In this document: piece by piece, positions 47,180 to 56,789 of the stretch
Layout: every line of letters begins with the position of its first letter
Numbering within the stretch: position 1 is the stretch's first letter
Assembly: GCF_003002025.1 (NCBI RefSeq)
Contig: NZ_PVZB01000009.1
Coordinates: forward strand, 1-64,000
DNA from: Paraburkholderia sp. BL25I1N1
GTDB lineage: Bacteria > Pseudomonadota > Gammaproteobacteria > Burkholderiales > Burkholderiaceae
Direction of reading: 5' to 3'
DNA length: 64,000 nucleotides
Made by a program: the position numbers and the translations under genes
The notes under the pieces: generated by a model
The model's input: the letters and a program-made list of their open reading frames with translations, nothing else
Told to the model about the DNA's origin: nothing
The model's database searches: none

Positions 47180-47908
47180 ATGACGATGTCCCTGAAGAAA
47201 GCGATGATTTTCGCCGCCGGTCGCGGCGAGCGCATGCGTCCATTGACCGACACATGCCCCAAGCCTTTGCTCGACGTGGGCGGCAAGCCGCTGATCGTGT
47301 GGCAGATCGAACGGCTCGCGCAGGCGGGCTTTCGCATCATTGTGATCAACCACGCATGGCTCGGCGAGCAGATCGAAGCCTCTCTCGGCGACGGTTCACG
47401 CTGGCAAGTCCAGTTGCGCTATTCGGCGGAACGCGAGGCGCTGGAGACCGCGGGCGGCATCGTGCAGGCATTGCCGCTGCTCGAAGATCACGGCGCGAGC
47501 GAAGTGTTCGTCGCGGTCAGCGGCGACGTCTACGCCGACTTCGATTACGCGACGCTGAATGCACACGCCGAAAGATTGCAGGCCTTGCCCGAGCCGGGCA
47601 TGCATCTGGTGATGGTGCCGAACCCGGCGTTTCATCCGAACGGCGACTTTGGTCTGGTGGACGGCGGCGTGCTCTCGCTCGACGCCCAGCCGCGCTTCAC
47701 GTTTGGCAACATCGGTCTGTACGACACGCGCATGTTCCGCGATCTGCCACTCGGCACGCGGCGCGCGCTCACGCCGTACTATCGCGACACGATTGCTGGC
47801 GGTCTCGCGAGCGGCGAGTTGTACGAGGGCTTGTGGGAGAACGTCGGCACGCCGGCGCAGTTGGGTGAACTGGATCAGCGTTTGCGCGTGCCCGACGGCG
47901 GGCGCTAG
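47180..47908 (+). CDS. murU: N-acetylmuramate alpha-1-phosphate uridylyltransferase MurU
   Basis: MurU turns MurNAc-1-phosphate and UTP into UDP-MurNAc, the step after AmgK. The 242 residues begin with the nucleotidyltransferase motif AAGRGERMRPLT and PKPLLDVGGKPLI. VSGDVYADF holds the metal-binding aspartate. Nearly contiguous with amgK, it completes the two-enzyme salvage path. Confidence 0.93.
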   Translation: MTMSLKKAMIFAAGRGERMRPLTDTCPKPLLDVGGKPLIVWQIERLAQAGFRIIVINHAWLGEQIEASLGDGSRWQVQLRYSAEREALETAGGIVQALPLLEDHGASEVFVAVSGDVYADFDYATLNAHAERLQALPEPGMHLVMVPNPAFHPNGDFGLVDGGVLSLDAQPRFTFGNIGLYDTRMFRDLPLGTRRALTPYYRDTIAGGLASGELYEGLWENVGTPAQLGELDQRLRVPDGGR

Positions 47909-47910
47909 AA

Positions 47911-47945
47911 GTTCGGCGTTCGGCGTTCGGCGCTCGGCGCTCGGC
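47911..47945. repeat. Five 7-bp tandem repeats after murU
   Basis: GTTCGGC is repeated three times and then GCTCGGC twice (47911-47945), starting 2 bases after the murU stop codon. The unit length is not a hairpin. Confidence 0.85.
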
Positions 47946-48000
47946 GCAAGAATTTCGCGCAGCATCGCAGCGAGACAACGCAAAAAATCGCCGGGCAAAT

Positions 48001-49890
48001 TTATCGCCCGCCGCCCCCCGCCCCCGCCGTTTCCACTGCCTCCGGCGCTTCCGCCGCGCGTTGCTGCTGCAACGCCCACATCTGCGCGAACAGGCCGTTC
48101 GCGCGCAGCAGTTCCGCATGCGTGCCACGCTCGACGATCCGCCCTTTGTCCATCACGATGATCTGCTGCGCGTGCACCACTGTCGAAAGCCGGTGCGCGA
48201 TGATCAACGTGGTGCGCTCGCGGGCGATCTGATCGAGCTCGTGCTGAATGGCCCGCTCGGAACGTGAATCGAGTGCGGAGGTCGCTTCGTCGAACAACAG
48301 GATCGGCGGGTTCTTGAGGATGGTCCGTGCAATCGCCACGCGCTGCTTTTCACCGCCGGACAGCTTCAAGCCGCGCTCGCCGACCGGCGTGTCATAGCCC
48401 TTCGGCAGCCCTTCGATGAATTCGTGAATATGCGCCGCGCGCGCCGCCGCGATCACTTCGTCCCGTGTCGCGGAGGGCCGGCCGTAAGCGATGTTGTAGT
48501 AGATCGAATCGTTGAACAGCACCGTATCCTGCGGCACGATGCCGATCGACGCGCGCATCGAATCTTGCGCGACGTCGCGAATATCCTGACCGTCGATGGT
48601 GATCGCGCCGCCCGTCGCGCGGTCCAGATCGTAGAAGCGGAACATCAACCGCGCGAGGGTCGATTTGCCCGAACCGCTATGGCCGACCACCGCCGTCGTG
48701 GTACCGGCGGGAATCGTAAAGCTCACGTCGTGCAGAATCTGCCGCGCTGGTTCGTACGCGAAGTTCACCCGCTCGAAGCGCACCTGCGCGCCGCTCACGC
48801 GCAGCGCGGGAGCGCCCTCGAGATCGGGCACTTCCTGCGCGGCGCCGAGCAGCGTGAACATGCGGTCCATATCGGTGAGGCTCTGCTTCAACTCGCGATA
48901 CACCACGCCGAGAAAATTCAGCGGAATATAAAGCTGCAGCATGAAGGTGTTGATCAGCACCAGATCGCCGAGCGTGAGACGCCCGGCCATCACACCTTGT
49001 GTGGCGCGCCACAGAATGAACACGAGCCCGGTGCCGATGATCGCCTGCTGCCCGAAGTTCAGCGCCGACAGCGAGCGCTGCGACTTGATCGCCGCCGTGC
49101 GATAGCGCTTGAGGTTTTCGTCGTAGCGGCTCGCTTCCCACTCTTCGTTGCCGAAGTACTTGACCGTCTCGTAGTTCAGCAGCGAATCGATCGCGCGTGA
49201 ATTCGCCTTCGAATCGAGATCGTTCATGGTGCGGCGAAAATGCGTGCGCCACTCCGTGACCTTCACCGTGAAGACGATATACACGGCCAGCGCGATGAAC
49301 GTGACCACCGCGTAATACGCCTCGTATTTGACGACGAAGAAGCCGAGCACGAGCCCGACTTCGACGAGCGTCGGCAGAATGCTGTACAGCGAATACGAGA
49401 TCAGTTGCGTGATGCCGCGCGTACCGCGTTCGATATCGCGCGACATGCCGCCTGTCTGCCGTTCGAGGTGAAAGCGCAACGACAGCGCATGCAGATGGCG
49501 GAACACTTTCAGCGCGAGTTGTCGCACCGCGCTTTCGGTCACCTTCGAAAACAGAATCTCGCGCAGTTCGGTGAAGAGCGACGTGGACAACCGCACCACC
49601 GCATACGCGACCACCAGCAGGCCGATGCCGCCCAGCAGCACGATGCCCGGCGAATCGTGCGCGCGGCCGAGCGCGGTGAGGTGCTGCACCGAGGCGAGCC
49701 CGTCGACGATCCGCTTCATCACGATCGGCACGCCGAGATTGGCGATCTTCGCGCCGATCAGGCAGCTCAGCGCAAAGCCGACGCGCCATTTATACGTGGC
49801 GAGATACGGCAGCAGCGAGAGGATCGTCTGCCAGTCGTTGCGCGGCTGGGTAGAGATCGGGGAAGGTTCGGACGAGGGCGTGCGGCGCAT
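48001..49890 (-). CDS. Atm1/ABCB7-type ABC exporter
   Basis: A 629-residue half-transporter: six membrane helices (about 35-330) fused to an ATPase with Walker A GHSGSGKST (403-411), signature LSGGEKQ (510-516) and Walker B LLFDE (531-535). The stretch NYETVKYFGNE (239-249) is the hallmark of the Atm1 class, which exports glutathione-bound metals or sulfur species in bacteria. I chose MRRTPSSEP; the open frame upstream (to 50175) is arginine/proline-rich and overlaps the yciA start on the other strand. Confidence 0.93.
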   Translation of the reverse strand: MRRTPSSEPSPISTQPRNDWQTILSLLPYLATYKWRVGFALSCLIGAKIANLGVPIVMKRIVDGLASVQHLTALGRAHDSPGIVLLGGIGLLVVAYAVVRLSTSLFTELREILFSKVTESAVRQLALKVFRHLHALSLRFHLERQTGGMSRDIERGTRGITQLISYSLYSILPTLVEVGLVLGFFVVKYEAYYAVVTFIALAVYIVFTVKVTEWRTHFRRTMNDLDSKANSRAIDSLLNYETVKYFGNEEWEASRYDENLKRYRTAAIKSQRSLSALNFGQQAIIGTGLVFILWRATQGVMAGRLTLGDLVLINTFMLQLYIPLNFLGVVYRELKQSLTDMDRMFTLLGAAQEVPDLEGAPALRVSGAQVRFERVNFAYEPARQILHDVSFTIPAGTTTAVVGHSGSGKSTLARLMFRFYDLDRATGGAITIDGQDIRDVAQDSMRASIGIVPQDTVLFNDSIYYNIAYGRPSATRDEVIAAARAAHIHEFIEGLPKGYDTPVGERGLKLSGGEKQRVAIARTILKNPPILLFDEATSALDSRSERAIQHELDQIARERTTLIIAHRLSTVVHAQQIIVMDKGRIVERGTHAELLRANGLFAQMWALQQQRAAEAPEAVETAGAGGGGR

Positions 49891-50174
49891 GGGGATCGGC
49901 TGGGGAGAGTGTGGAAATGCCGGAGTTCGCAGCGGCGCGCCGACCGCGGCATGCCTGCCCGGCACACTGCTTTTTGTCGCGCGACCTCGCTGGGCGCTTT
50001 CCCGTACAATTCCTGATCTTTCTATTGTCGCAGAAGCCGGCTGGCGCCGCTTTTCATGGGTTGGCCCGCCGTGGGCGGCACGTTGGCCGCGCGGTGCGTG
50101 CCACACCGTTGTCGTGAAATGCCCGCGTGCCGGTCGAGGCGACCGAGCCAACACGTTTCCCAAGAGTGCCCCCA

Positions 50175-50570
50175 ATGACCGATATTCTTCAACTCCCGCA
50201 AAAGCACTGCGCGCTGCGCGTCGTGCCGCAGCCTTCGGACGCGAACGTCCACGGCGACGTGTTCGGCGGCTGGATCATGGCGCAAGTGGACATTGCCGGC
50301 TCGATTCCGGCAAGCCGCCGCGCCAACGGGCGGGTGGCGACCATTGCGGTCAATTCGTTCGTGTTCAAGCAGCCGGTGTTCGTCGGCGATCTGCTGAGTT
50401 TCTACGCGGACATCGTCAAGACGGGCAACACGTCCGTCACCGTGGCGGTCGAGGTCTACGCGCAGCGCATGAGCCTGACAGAAGATCTCGTGAAGGTCAC
50501 CGAAGCGACGCTAACCTACGTCGCCACCGATAGCGACCGGCGTCCGCGCGCGCTGCCGGCGCTGGACTGA
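50175..50570 (+). CDS. yciA: Acyl-CoA thioesterase (YciA-type hotdog)
   Basis: A 131-residue hotdog-fold enzyme that hydrolyses acyl-CoA. VHGDVFGGWIMAQVDIAGSI contains the conserved catalytic aspartate (GGWIMAQVD) of the YciA class. The ATG of MTDILQLPQ is preceded by CAAGAGTG. It diverges from the ABC exporter and is followed by a strong terminator. Confidence 0.93.
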   Translation: MTDILQLPQKHCALRVVPQPSDANVHGDVFGGWIMAQVDIAGSIPASRRANGRVATIAVNSFVFKQPVFVGDLLSFYADIVKTGNTSVTVAVEVYAQRMSLTEDLVKVTEATLTYVATDSDRRPRALPALD

Positions 50571-50593
50571 GCGCCCTGACCGCCCACAATAAA

Positions 50594-50617
50594 AACGAGG
50601 CGCCGCGGCGCCTCGTT
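50594..50617. terminator. Bidirectional terminator after yciA
   Basis: A 24-base perfect palindrome, AACGAGGCGCCG joined to CGGCGCCTCGTT, with A5 before and TTCG-TTCTT after. It lies between yciA and the following minus-strand gene. Confidence 0.85.
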
Positions 50618-50639
50618 CGTTCTTAACCGTAGTACCGGG

Positions 50640-50975
50640 TCACTGACTCGCTGCCTGGCCGATTCCCGCCTTCTTCTGCGCTTTCTGAATGTCGTTCGGA
50701 TAGTTCGGATCGGTGCTCGACGGCTGATAGCCGTTGGCCTCCAACTTCTTCAACTCGGCGTTTTTCTTCGCCCGCGCCTGCTTGCGCTCGGCCTTGCGCT
50801 GAGCTTTGGTGGACGGCGCCGCTTTCGATGCGGCCGACGGAACCGCCGCGTCAGAATCGTTCCCCGCCGGACCGCCACCGCCGCCGCTTTGCGCGAACGC
50901 CGGCGCGGCGCAAGCCACGCTCAGTACAACCGATGCCAGCAACACAGACAGTTTCTTTGCAGGTGACGACGTCAT
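50640..50975 (-). CDS. Small secreted, lysine-rich protein (DUF4148-like tail)
   Basis: A 111-residue product with a clear Sec signal peptide (MTSSPAKKLSVLLASVVLS to AFAQ) and a low-complexity mature part: SGGGGG, an Ala/Ser linker and a Lys/Arg/Gln-rich helix. The segment ELKKLEANGYQPS resembles the short repeated helix of the DUF4148 proteins common in Burkholderiales, but the match is weak. No function is known. Confidence 0.65.
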   Translation of the reverse strand: MTSSPAKKLSVLLASVVLSVACAAPAFAQSGGGGGPAGNDSDAAVPSAASKAAPSTKAQRKAERKQARAKKNAELKKLEANGYQPSSTDPNYPNDIQKAQKKAGIGQAASQ

Positions 50976-51168
50976 TGCTCTCTCCAGTCGGATCAATCAG
51001 ATTGGGATAGTCGACGGCGCAACGCCCATGACTCAGTGCAAGCAGCGAAAATCGGGCGCAACGCCACATGAATCGTGCTTCGTGGTTCCCAGCGCGGTCT
51101 GAGATGGGAACCACGAATATAGCCGACCCAAACCCCGGCGCAAAACGGTTTATGCGAATGAATACGAG

Positions 51169-52101
51169 CTAACCCGCACGAATCGCTGCGGCTGGCGCGC
51201 CGCTGCTGCGCAGATAGGTATCGACCTGCCCTTCGATCCACTGAGCAAAATGCGCCTGCGAGGCATTGAGCATTTCGCGTTGCGGCCAGACCAGCCAATA
51301 GGGATAACGGTACGGCACGCGGATATCGGTGATCTGCACCAGTTCGCCGCGCGCCAGCGCATGCGCAACCAGGCTGCGCCGCTCGAGCGCGACGCCCTGG
51401 CCCTGCAGCACGGCGCCGATCACGATATTCGAGTCGTTCGCCGACAGCACCACCGCTCCCTCGGCCGGCTTCGCCACCTGCGCCATCTGACACCAGTCGT
51501 GCCACGGCGTATCGGGACTCGAGATCAGCGGACAGGCCAGCACTTCCGCTGCGCTCAAAGGCAAGCGGCCATGCGGCGCTAGCGTGAAATGCGGCGCGGC
51601 CACCACGACCATCTCGTCGTCGAACAGCTTCTGTTGCGCGACGTCGGGCCAATGCCCCTGTCCCATGCGGATGCCGATATCGCTCGCGCCCTGGCGGAAA
51701 TCCTCGACCTGCAAGCTCGTCTGCAGGCGAATCCGGTAGTGCGGATGCGCGTCGCGAAAGCTGGCGAGACGCGGCACGAGCCAATGCTGCGCGAACGACG
51801 GCAAGGTGCTGATCACCAGTTCGCTTTCGTGCGGGCGCGCCTGCGCGCGGCGCGTCGCATGGCTGATGTCGCGCAACGCCATGCGGATGTCGAGCGCGTA
51901 AAGCCGCCCCTCCTCGGTCAACCGCAGCCCACGCGCCTCCCGCATGAACAGCGCGACGCCCATCGAATCTTCCAGCACCTTGATCTGCTGACTCACCGCC
52001 GAGTGCGTGACATGCAATTCGCGCGCGGCCTGCGTCACGCCGCCCAAACGGGCGACAGCCTCGAAGCAGCGCAGCGCGGTCAAAGGCGGGATCGGTTTCA
52101 T
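51169..52101 (-). CDS. LysR-family transcriptional regulator, GcvA-like
   Basis: 310 residues with the winged helix-turn-helix at about 4-62 (LTALRCFEAVARLGGVTQAA, then HVTHSAVSQQIKVLE) and a periplasmic-binding-like ligand domain. PLTALRCFEA and the central SPDTPWHDW are typical of the GcvA/TrpI group. It is divergent from the GST gene with a 160-base AT-rich gap between, so it probably regulates that gene and itself. Confidence 0.92.
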   Translation of the reverse strand: MKPIPPLTALRCFEAVARLGGVTQAARELHVTHSAVSQQIKVLEDSMGVALFMREARGLRLTEEGRLYALDIRMALRDISHATRRAQARPHESELVISTLPSFAQHWLVPRLASFRDAHPHYRIRLQTSLQVEDFRQGASDIGIRMGQGHWPDVAQQKLFDDEMVVVAAPHFTLAPHGRLPLSAAEVLACPLISSPDTPWHDWCQMAQVAKPAEGAVVLSANDSNIVIGAVLQGQGVALERRSLVAHALARGELVQITDIRVPYRYPYWLVWPQREMLNASQAHFAQWIEGQVDTYLRSSGAPAAAIRAG

Positions 52102-52261
52102 GTAAGAAATTCTGACGCAAATCGTCGTTAATTGTCGCTTTTTTTGCGCCGCGGAGATGCTTAACCTATCGGTTCGATGTGCCCAGGCCCAGGCCCGAAG
52201 CGGAGCTGCACGGCCATGAGGAGTTCGGGCGCGCCATGATAGATGTTCTAACGGGAATGAG

Positions 52262-52876
52262 ATGAAACTGATCGGAATGCTGGATTCGCCCTACGTACGC
52301 CGGGTCGCTATCTGTCTCAAATTGTTGAAGCTCGAATTCGAGCACGAGTCGATCTCGGTGTTCAGCACCTACGACCAGTTCGCGAAAATTAATCCCGTTG
52401 TCAAGGCGCCCACGCTGATCGCCGACAACGGCCAGACCGTGATGGACTCGACGGTGATTCTCCAGTACCTCGCCACGCTCGCCGGGCCGAATCAGCGGCT
52501 TTTCCCGACGCGTCCCGACGCCGCCTTGCGCGCCGCCCGCCTCACCGGCCTTGCGCTCGCCGCGTGCGAGAAGACCGTGCAGATCGTCTACGAACGCAAT
52601 CTGCGGCCGGCGGAAAAGCAGCATGAGCCGTGGCTGAATCGCGTGAGCACGCAGTTGTTCGCCGCTTACGCCGAACTCGAACGCGAGCTTGCGGCAGCGG
52701 CGCTGCCCATCGAAACCGATCAGTTCGACGCCGCCGACGTCACCGTGGCGGTCGCCTGGCACTTCACGCAGATGATGCTGCCGGGGACGGTCAGCAAGAC
52801 GGCGCATCCGTTCCTGCAGTCATTCTCCGAACTGGCTGAAGGTCTGCCGGTTTTCGTCAGCACGCCGGCGCAGTGA
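52262..52876 (+). CDS. Glutathione S-transferase family protein
   Basis: A 204-residue soluble GST with an N-terminal thioredoxin-like part (MKLIGMLDSPYVRRVAICLK) and the cis-proline/GSH-binding stretch KAPTLIADNGQTVMDSTVIL, where S-T bind the glutamyl group. The helical C-terminal domain starts near residue 90. The neighbouring LysR gene suggests inducible control. Confidence 0.93.
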   Translation: MKLIGMLDSPYVRRVAICLKLLKLEFEHESISVFSTYDQFAKINPVVKAPTLIADNGQTVMDSTVILQYLATLAGPNQRLFPTRPDAALRAARLTGLALAACEKTVQIVYERNLRPAEKQHEPWLNRVSTQLFAAYAELERELAAAALPIETDQFDAADVTVAVAWHFTQMMLPGTVSKTAHPFLQSFSELAEGLPVFVSTPAQ

Positions 52877-52895
52877 GCACTGCGGCGCGAACGGC

Positions 52896-55800
52896 TCAAA
52901 CCATCGCCAGCTCGCGCCCCACGCCACCTTGCAGCAGTTCGGAAATCGCGTCCGTCGATAAGGGCTTCGCGAAGTAGAACCCCTGCATCTCATCGCACGC
53001 GCGCTCTTTGAGGAAGTCGAGTTGCGCGGACGTCTCCACGCCTTCGGCGATCACCTGCAACTTCAGCGAATGCGCAAGCGCGATGATCGCCGAGGTGATC
53101 GTCTCGTCGTCGGCGGACACGCCGATGTCGGAGACGAATGAGCGGTCGATCTTCAGGCGGTCCACCGGGAAGCGCTTCAGATAGCTGAGGCTCGAATAGC
53201 CGGTGCCGAAGTCGTCGATGGCAAGACCGATGCCGAGCGCGTGCAGTTCGTTGAGCATCGACACCGCTTCTTCCGCATTGCGCATGATGGTGCTTTCGGT
53301 CAGTTCGAGTTCGAGGTATCGCGGCTCGAGACCGGTCTCGGCCAGCACCTGCATGACCAGCTTGGCGATGTCGCGCTGCTGGAACACGCGCGCCGACAGA
53401 TTCACCGACACACGCGCCGCCGGCAAGCCTTCGTCCTGCCAGGCCTTGTTCTGGCGGCACGCTTCGCGCAGCACCCATTCCGAGAGCGGCCCGATCAGCC
53501 CGCTTTCTTCCGCAACCGGAATGAACGACGACGGCGGCACCAGTCCGACTTCCGGATCGCGCCAGCGCACCAGCGCCTCGGTGCCGACGATCTGGCCACT
53601 CTCAATATCCACTTGCGGCTGGTAATGCAACAGGAACTCGTTGTCACGCAACGCGCGGCGCAGACGCCGTTCGAGATTCAGGCGCGCGCCCGCGCTCGCG
53701 TTCATCTCCGGCTGATAGAACTGGAACGTGTTGCGACCCATGTCCTTGGCGCGGTACATCGCGACGTCGGCTTTCTTCATCAGCGTCTCGGCGTCTTCGC
53801 CGTCTTGCGGGAACAGGCTCGCGCCCATGCTGCAACCCACATACAGTTCGGTGCCGTCGAGCCAGACCGGCTCGGAGATCGACGCGCGCACGCGCTCCAT
53901 CCAGGCGATCAGCGACTGTTCGTCGACGGTGTCGGTCATCACGATGACGAACTCGTCGCCGCCGTGCCGCGCCACCGTATCGCTCGTGCGCGTGCAGCGC
54001 GCGAGGCGCTCGGCGACCACGCTGAGCAGCCGGTCGCCGACGCTGTGGCCGAGACTGTCGTTGACGTTCTTGAAGCCGTCCAGATCCATGAACACGACTG
54101 CGACGCCCTTGTGATGCCGTTGCGCGACGATCAGCGCATGCTGCAAGCGGTCGCGCAGCAGGTTGCGGTTCGGCAGCCGCGTGAGGCTGTCGTAGTTGGC
54201 CTGATATTCGAGCTGTTCCTGATAGCGCATCAGATCGGTCACGTCGTTGATCACGCCGATGTGATGCGTGATCATGCCGTCCTGATTCGGCACCGGCGCG
54301 ATGAAGAGCTGATTCCAGAACAGCGCGCCATCCTTGCGATAGTTGCGCACCACCGCGCTGACTTCGCGGTTCGCCGCGAGCGCCTGACGGATCAGCGCGA
54401 CGCCCTCCTGGTCGCGGTCGTCGCGTTGCAGGACGCGGCAATCGTGGCCGATCACCTCGGCCGGATCGTAGCCGGTAATGCGCATGAACGCCGGATTCAC
54501 GTATTCGATCAGATTGCCGGTCGGCGACGGCGCGGTGATCAGAATCGCGTTGACGCTGGCATCGAGCGCGCGGCTTTGCAGGCGCAAGGCAAGATCGGCG
54601 CGTTTGCGCTCGGTGATGTCCGTGTAGGAACCGAGCACGCCGATCACGCGGCCGTCGCCGTCGGTGAACGGCAGCTTGCTCGTGACGGTCGTGCGGTGCA
54701 CGCCGTCGATCACCAGATCGAGCTCGAAGTTCATCTTCGGCACGCCGGTGCTCACGACCTCCTTGTCGTGGTCGCTCAGCAGCGTCGAGAAGTCGCGCCA
54801 CGGCATGTCGGCGTCGCTCTTGCCGACGACCTGCTCCGGATACGCGAGCCCGGCATCGCGCGCGAACGCCATGTTGCAGCCGAGATAGCGCGACTGCATG
54901 TCCTTCCAGAAAATGCGCTGCGGAATATTGTCGATCACCGCTTCGAGCATCTGGTTCGAACGCTGCGCTTCGGCTTCGGCGTTGATCTGGTCGGTAACGT
55001 CGTCGGCGAGCACGAAGAACGCGGCGCGGCCCATGAAGTTCAGCGCGTGATACGAAATGTCAGCGCTGATCGTCGAGCCGTCCTTGCGCCGGTGATGCCA
55101 GATGCCCGCCATGGTGCGGCCGTGCTGGCCCGCGTCGCTGCGCTGCATATGCGTTTCGAGGCGCGAGATTTCGCCGCTCGGGCGGATCGCGCGAACGGTC
55201 ATGCCGAGAAATTCGCTTTCGGTGTAGCCGTATTGCTGGATCGCGGCCGCGTTGACGGCGAGAAAGCGCAGCGTCTCGCGATCGAAGATATACATCGGCA
55301 CCGGATGGTCGTCGAACAGGCCGCGAAAGCGTTCGTCGTGGCGGCCGAGCGCGCGCACGCTGCGCAGCTTCTCGCGGGCGCTGTTTTCGCGCGCGCCGAA
55401 CGTGAAGATCAGCAGCACGCTGCCGCCCAGCATGGTCACGATCAGCAGGAACATCGCCCGCTGCGTTTCGCTCGCCGATGCCGCGAGCGACGCCTGCAAC
55501 GCGCGGTTCTCCGCGCTGCGCAGTGTCGCGAGGCCGGCTTCGACGCGATCCAGGCCGAGCCCGAGATGGGTATAGGTCGAGGCCGCCCACGCGCGCGAGG
55601 CGTCCGGGCCGGCACTGGCGCTCCGGAGCAGCGCGTCGTCGATGTCGTGTTGCAGCGCGTGGCTGTCCGCGCTCAGCTTTGCGAGCGCGCCGAGCATGGC
55701 GGGTTCGCCGGCCAGTTCATTGCGCAGGTCGCGCTCCAGACCCGCGAGCGTCGTCGCCATGGCGGCGGCCGCGCTGGTCGGCGCCGACTCGCCCGACGCC

Positions 55801-56006
55801 TCGAAGCGGCCGAGCGCGGCCAGCCCGCCGTCGAGCGCCGTGTGGTAGGCGTCGAGGTTCTGGCGCACGCTCGTCGAACGCAGCATGCGCGCGTCAACGT
55901 CGCGTTGGCCGCAAATCTGCGTATAGGCGACGAACGCGTTCGCGCCGATCGCCGCGGCAACGACCGCCAGATTGATCAGCAGCCGCTTCGATAGAAAAGG
56001 AGTCAT
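52896..56006 (-). CDS. Membrane-bound PAS-GGDEF-EAL cyclic-di-GMP protein
   Basis: A 1036-residue bifunctional candidate for c-di-GMP synthesis and breakdown. It has a membrane helix (10-30), a helical periplasmic domain with many Ala/Leu/Arg, and a second helix (183-203). Three PAS domains follow (about 225-345, 352-468, 475-600). The GGDEF motif is intact at 682-686, with an RTSD inhibitory site at 673-676. The EAL motif starts at E810 and the DDFGTGYSSL loop is near 930. All catalytic motifs look functional, so either activity could dominate. Confidence 0.95.
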   Translation of the reverse strand: MTPFLSKRLLINLAVVAAAIGANAFVAYTQICGQRDVDARMLRSTSVRQNLDAYHTALDGGLAALGRFEASGESAPTSAAAAMATTLAGLERDLRNELAGEPAMLGALAKLSADSHALQHDIDDALLRSASAGPDASRAWAASTYTHLGLGLDRVEAGLATLRSAENRALQASLAASASETQRAMFLLIVTMLGGSVLLIFTFGARENSAREKLRSVRALGRHDERFRGLFDDHPVPMYIFDRETLRFLAVNAAAIQQYGYTESEFLGMTVRAIRPSGEISRLETHMQRSDAGQHGRTMAGIWHHRRKDGSTISADISYHALNFMGRAAFFVLADDVTDQINAEAEAQRSNQMLEAVIDNIPQRIFWKDMQSRYLGCNMAFARDAGLAYPEQVVGKSDADMPWRDFSTLLSDHDKEVVSTGVPKMNFELDLVIDGVHRTTVTSKLPFTDGDGRVIGVLGSYTDITERKRADLALRLQSRALDASVNAILITAPSPTGNLIEYVNPAFMRITGYDPAEVIGHDCRVLQRDDRDQEGVALIRQALAANREVSAVVRNYRKDGALFWNQLFIAPVPNQDGMITHHIGVINDVTDLMRYQEQLEYQANYDSLTRLPNRNLLRDRLQHALIVAQRHHKGVAVVFMDLDGFKNVNDSLGHSVGDRLLSVVAERLARCTRTSDTVARHGGDEFVIVMTDTVDEQSLIAWMERVRASISEPVWLDGTELYVGCSMGASLFPQDGEDAETLMKKADVAMYRAKDMGRNTFQFYQPEMNASAGARLNLERRLRRALRDNEFLLHYQPQVDIESGQIVGTEALVRWRDPEVGLVPPSSFIPVAEESGLIGPLSEWVLREACRQNKAWQDEGLPAARVSVNLSARVFQQRDIAKLVMQVLAETGLEPRYLELELTESTIMRNAEEAVSMLNELHALGIGLAIDDFGTGYSSLSYLKRFPVDRLKIDRSFVSDIGVSADDETITSAIIALAHSLKLQVIAEGVETSAQLDFLKERACDEMQGFYFAKPLSTDAISELLQGGVGRELAMV

Positions 56007-56165
56007 GGGTTCCGAACGTCAATCGTTCTGCGGGCGGGAGCGCGCGGTCGCGGCCGATGCGTCGGGCCGCATCGATACGAGTTTCTTTACGCGCCAACCC
56101 ATGGATAACGGCAGGGTTCGGAACAGATTGAGGGTAGTGAGTGAAAAAAACCTGGCGGGCCGTAC

Positions 56166-56642
56166 CTAGCCGGCCGTACCGAACTCCTTCATGGCCGGGA
56201 CGAAGTCGTGGTTGGCCTCCGGCTTGCGCGACAGCTTGGCGAGCACGTAGCGCTTGAACGGATCAAGTTCGGCCCACTGGGCGACGCCCGGCGCGGCGAG
56301 ACCGGCCAGTTGCGCCTGATGCGCGATGCCGTCCGGCACGCTGTCGGTGCGGCGCCAGGCCGGCGCTTCCTCGGGCGTGAACCACTCCGGCTCGATGTTC
56401 GCGTGGGTGCGCAGCATTTCGAACAGGGCATGATCGAAATTCGGCTCGATTTCCGCGTCTTCCTCGACCGGGAAACGCGCCAGCAGCTTGCGGTCTTCGA
56501 GCGGCAGCGTCTGCCATTGATCGAGCGAAATGCGCAGCCCGAACCGGTCGAGATTGAAGCGCACGGACATCGGGATGTAAGTGAAATTCTCCGAAGACGC
56601 GACCTCGAAGTTGAACAGAAGCGGTGCTTCGTTGAGTCCCAT
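56166..56642 (-). CDS. Nitrate reductase associated protein
   Basis: A 158-residue protein of the nitrate-reductase-associated family (PF09655): APLLFNFEVASSENFTYIPM at the start and the acid-rich middle EEDAEIEPNFDHALFEML agree with it as remembered. Its role is unknown; some members lie next to assimilatory nitrate reductase. Here the neighbour is fdhD, divergent across 147 bases, a sulfur-transfer protein for molybdoenzyme formate dehydrogenase. Confidence 0.82.
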   Translation of the reverse strand: MGLNEAPLLFNFEVASSENFTYIPMSVRFNLDRFGLRISLDQWQTLPLEDRKLLARFPVEEDAEIEPNFDHALFEMLRTHANIEPEWFTPEEAPAWRRTDSVPDGIAHQAQLAGLAAPGVAQWAELDPFKRYVLAKLSRKPEANHDFVPAMKEFGTAG

Positions 56643-56789
56643 GATTGAGTCCCTCCTGGATGGCCGGCAACACGCAAGCCCAGCTTGGGGTATTTTAGAA
56701 CCTTATTCGCGCGACGGCGGCATGGCTGGCGGCACCCTGCCGGGCCGTCAACCGCTCGCGCGCATGGCATGACAAAGGAGTGAACTAGC

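Noticed and set aside
53241..55994. 917-codon plus-strand open frame
   Set aside because: Mirror of the PAS-GGDEF-EAL gene, whose motifs are intact on the minus strand.
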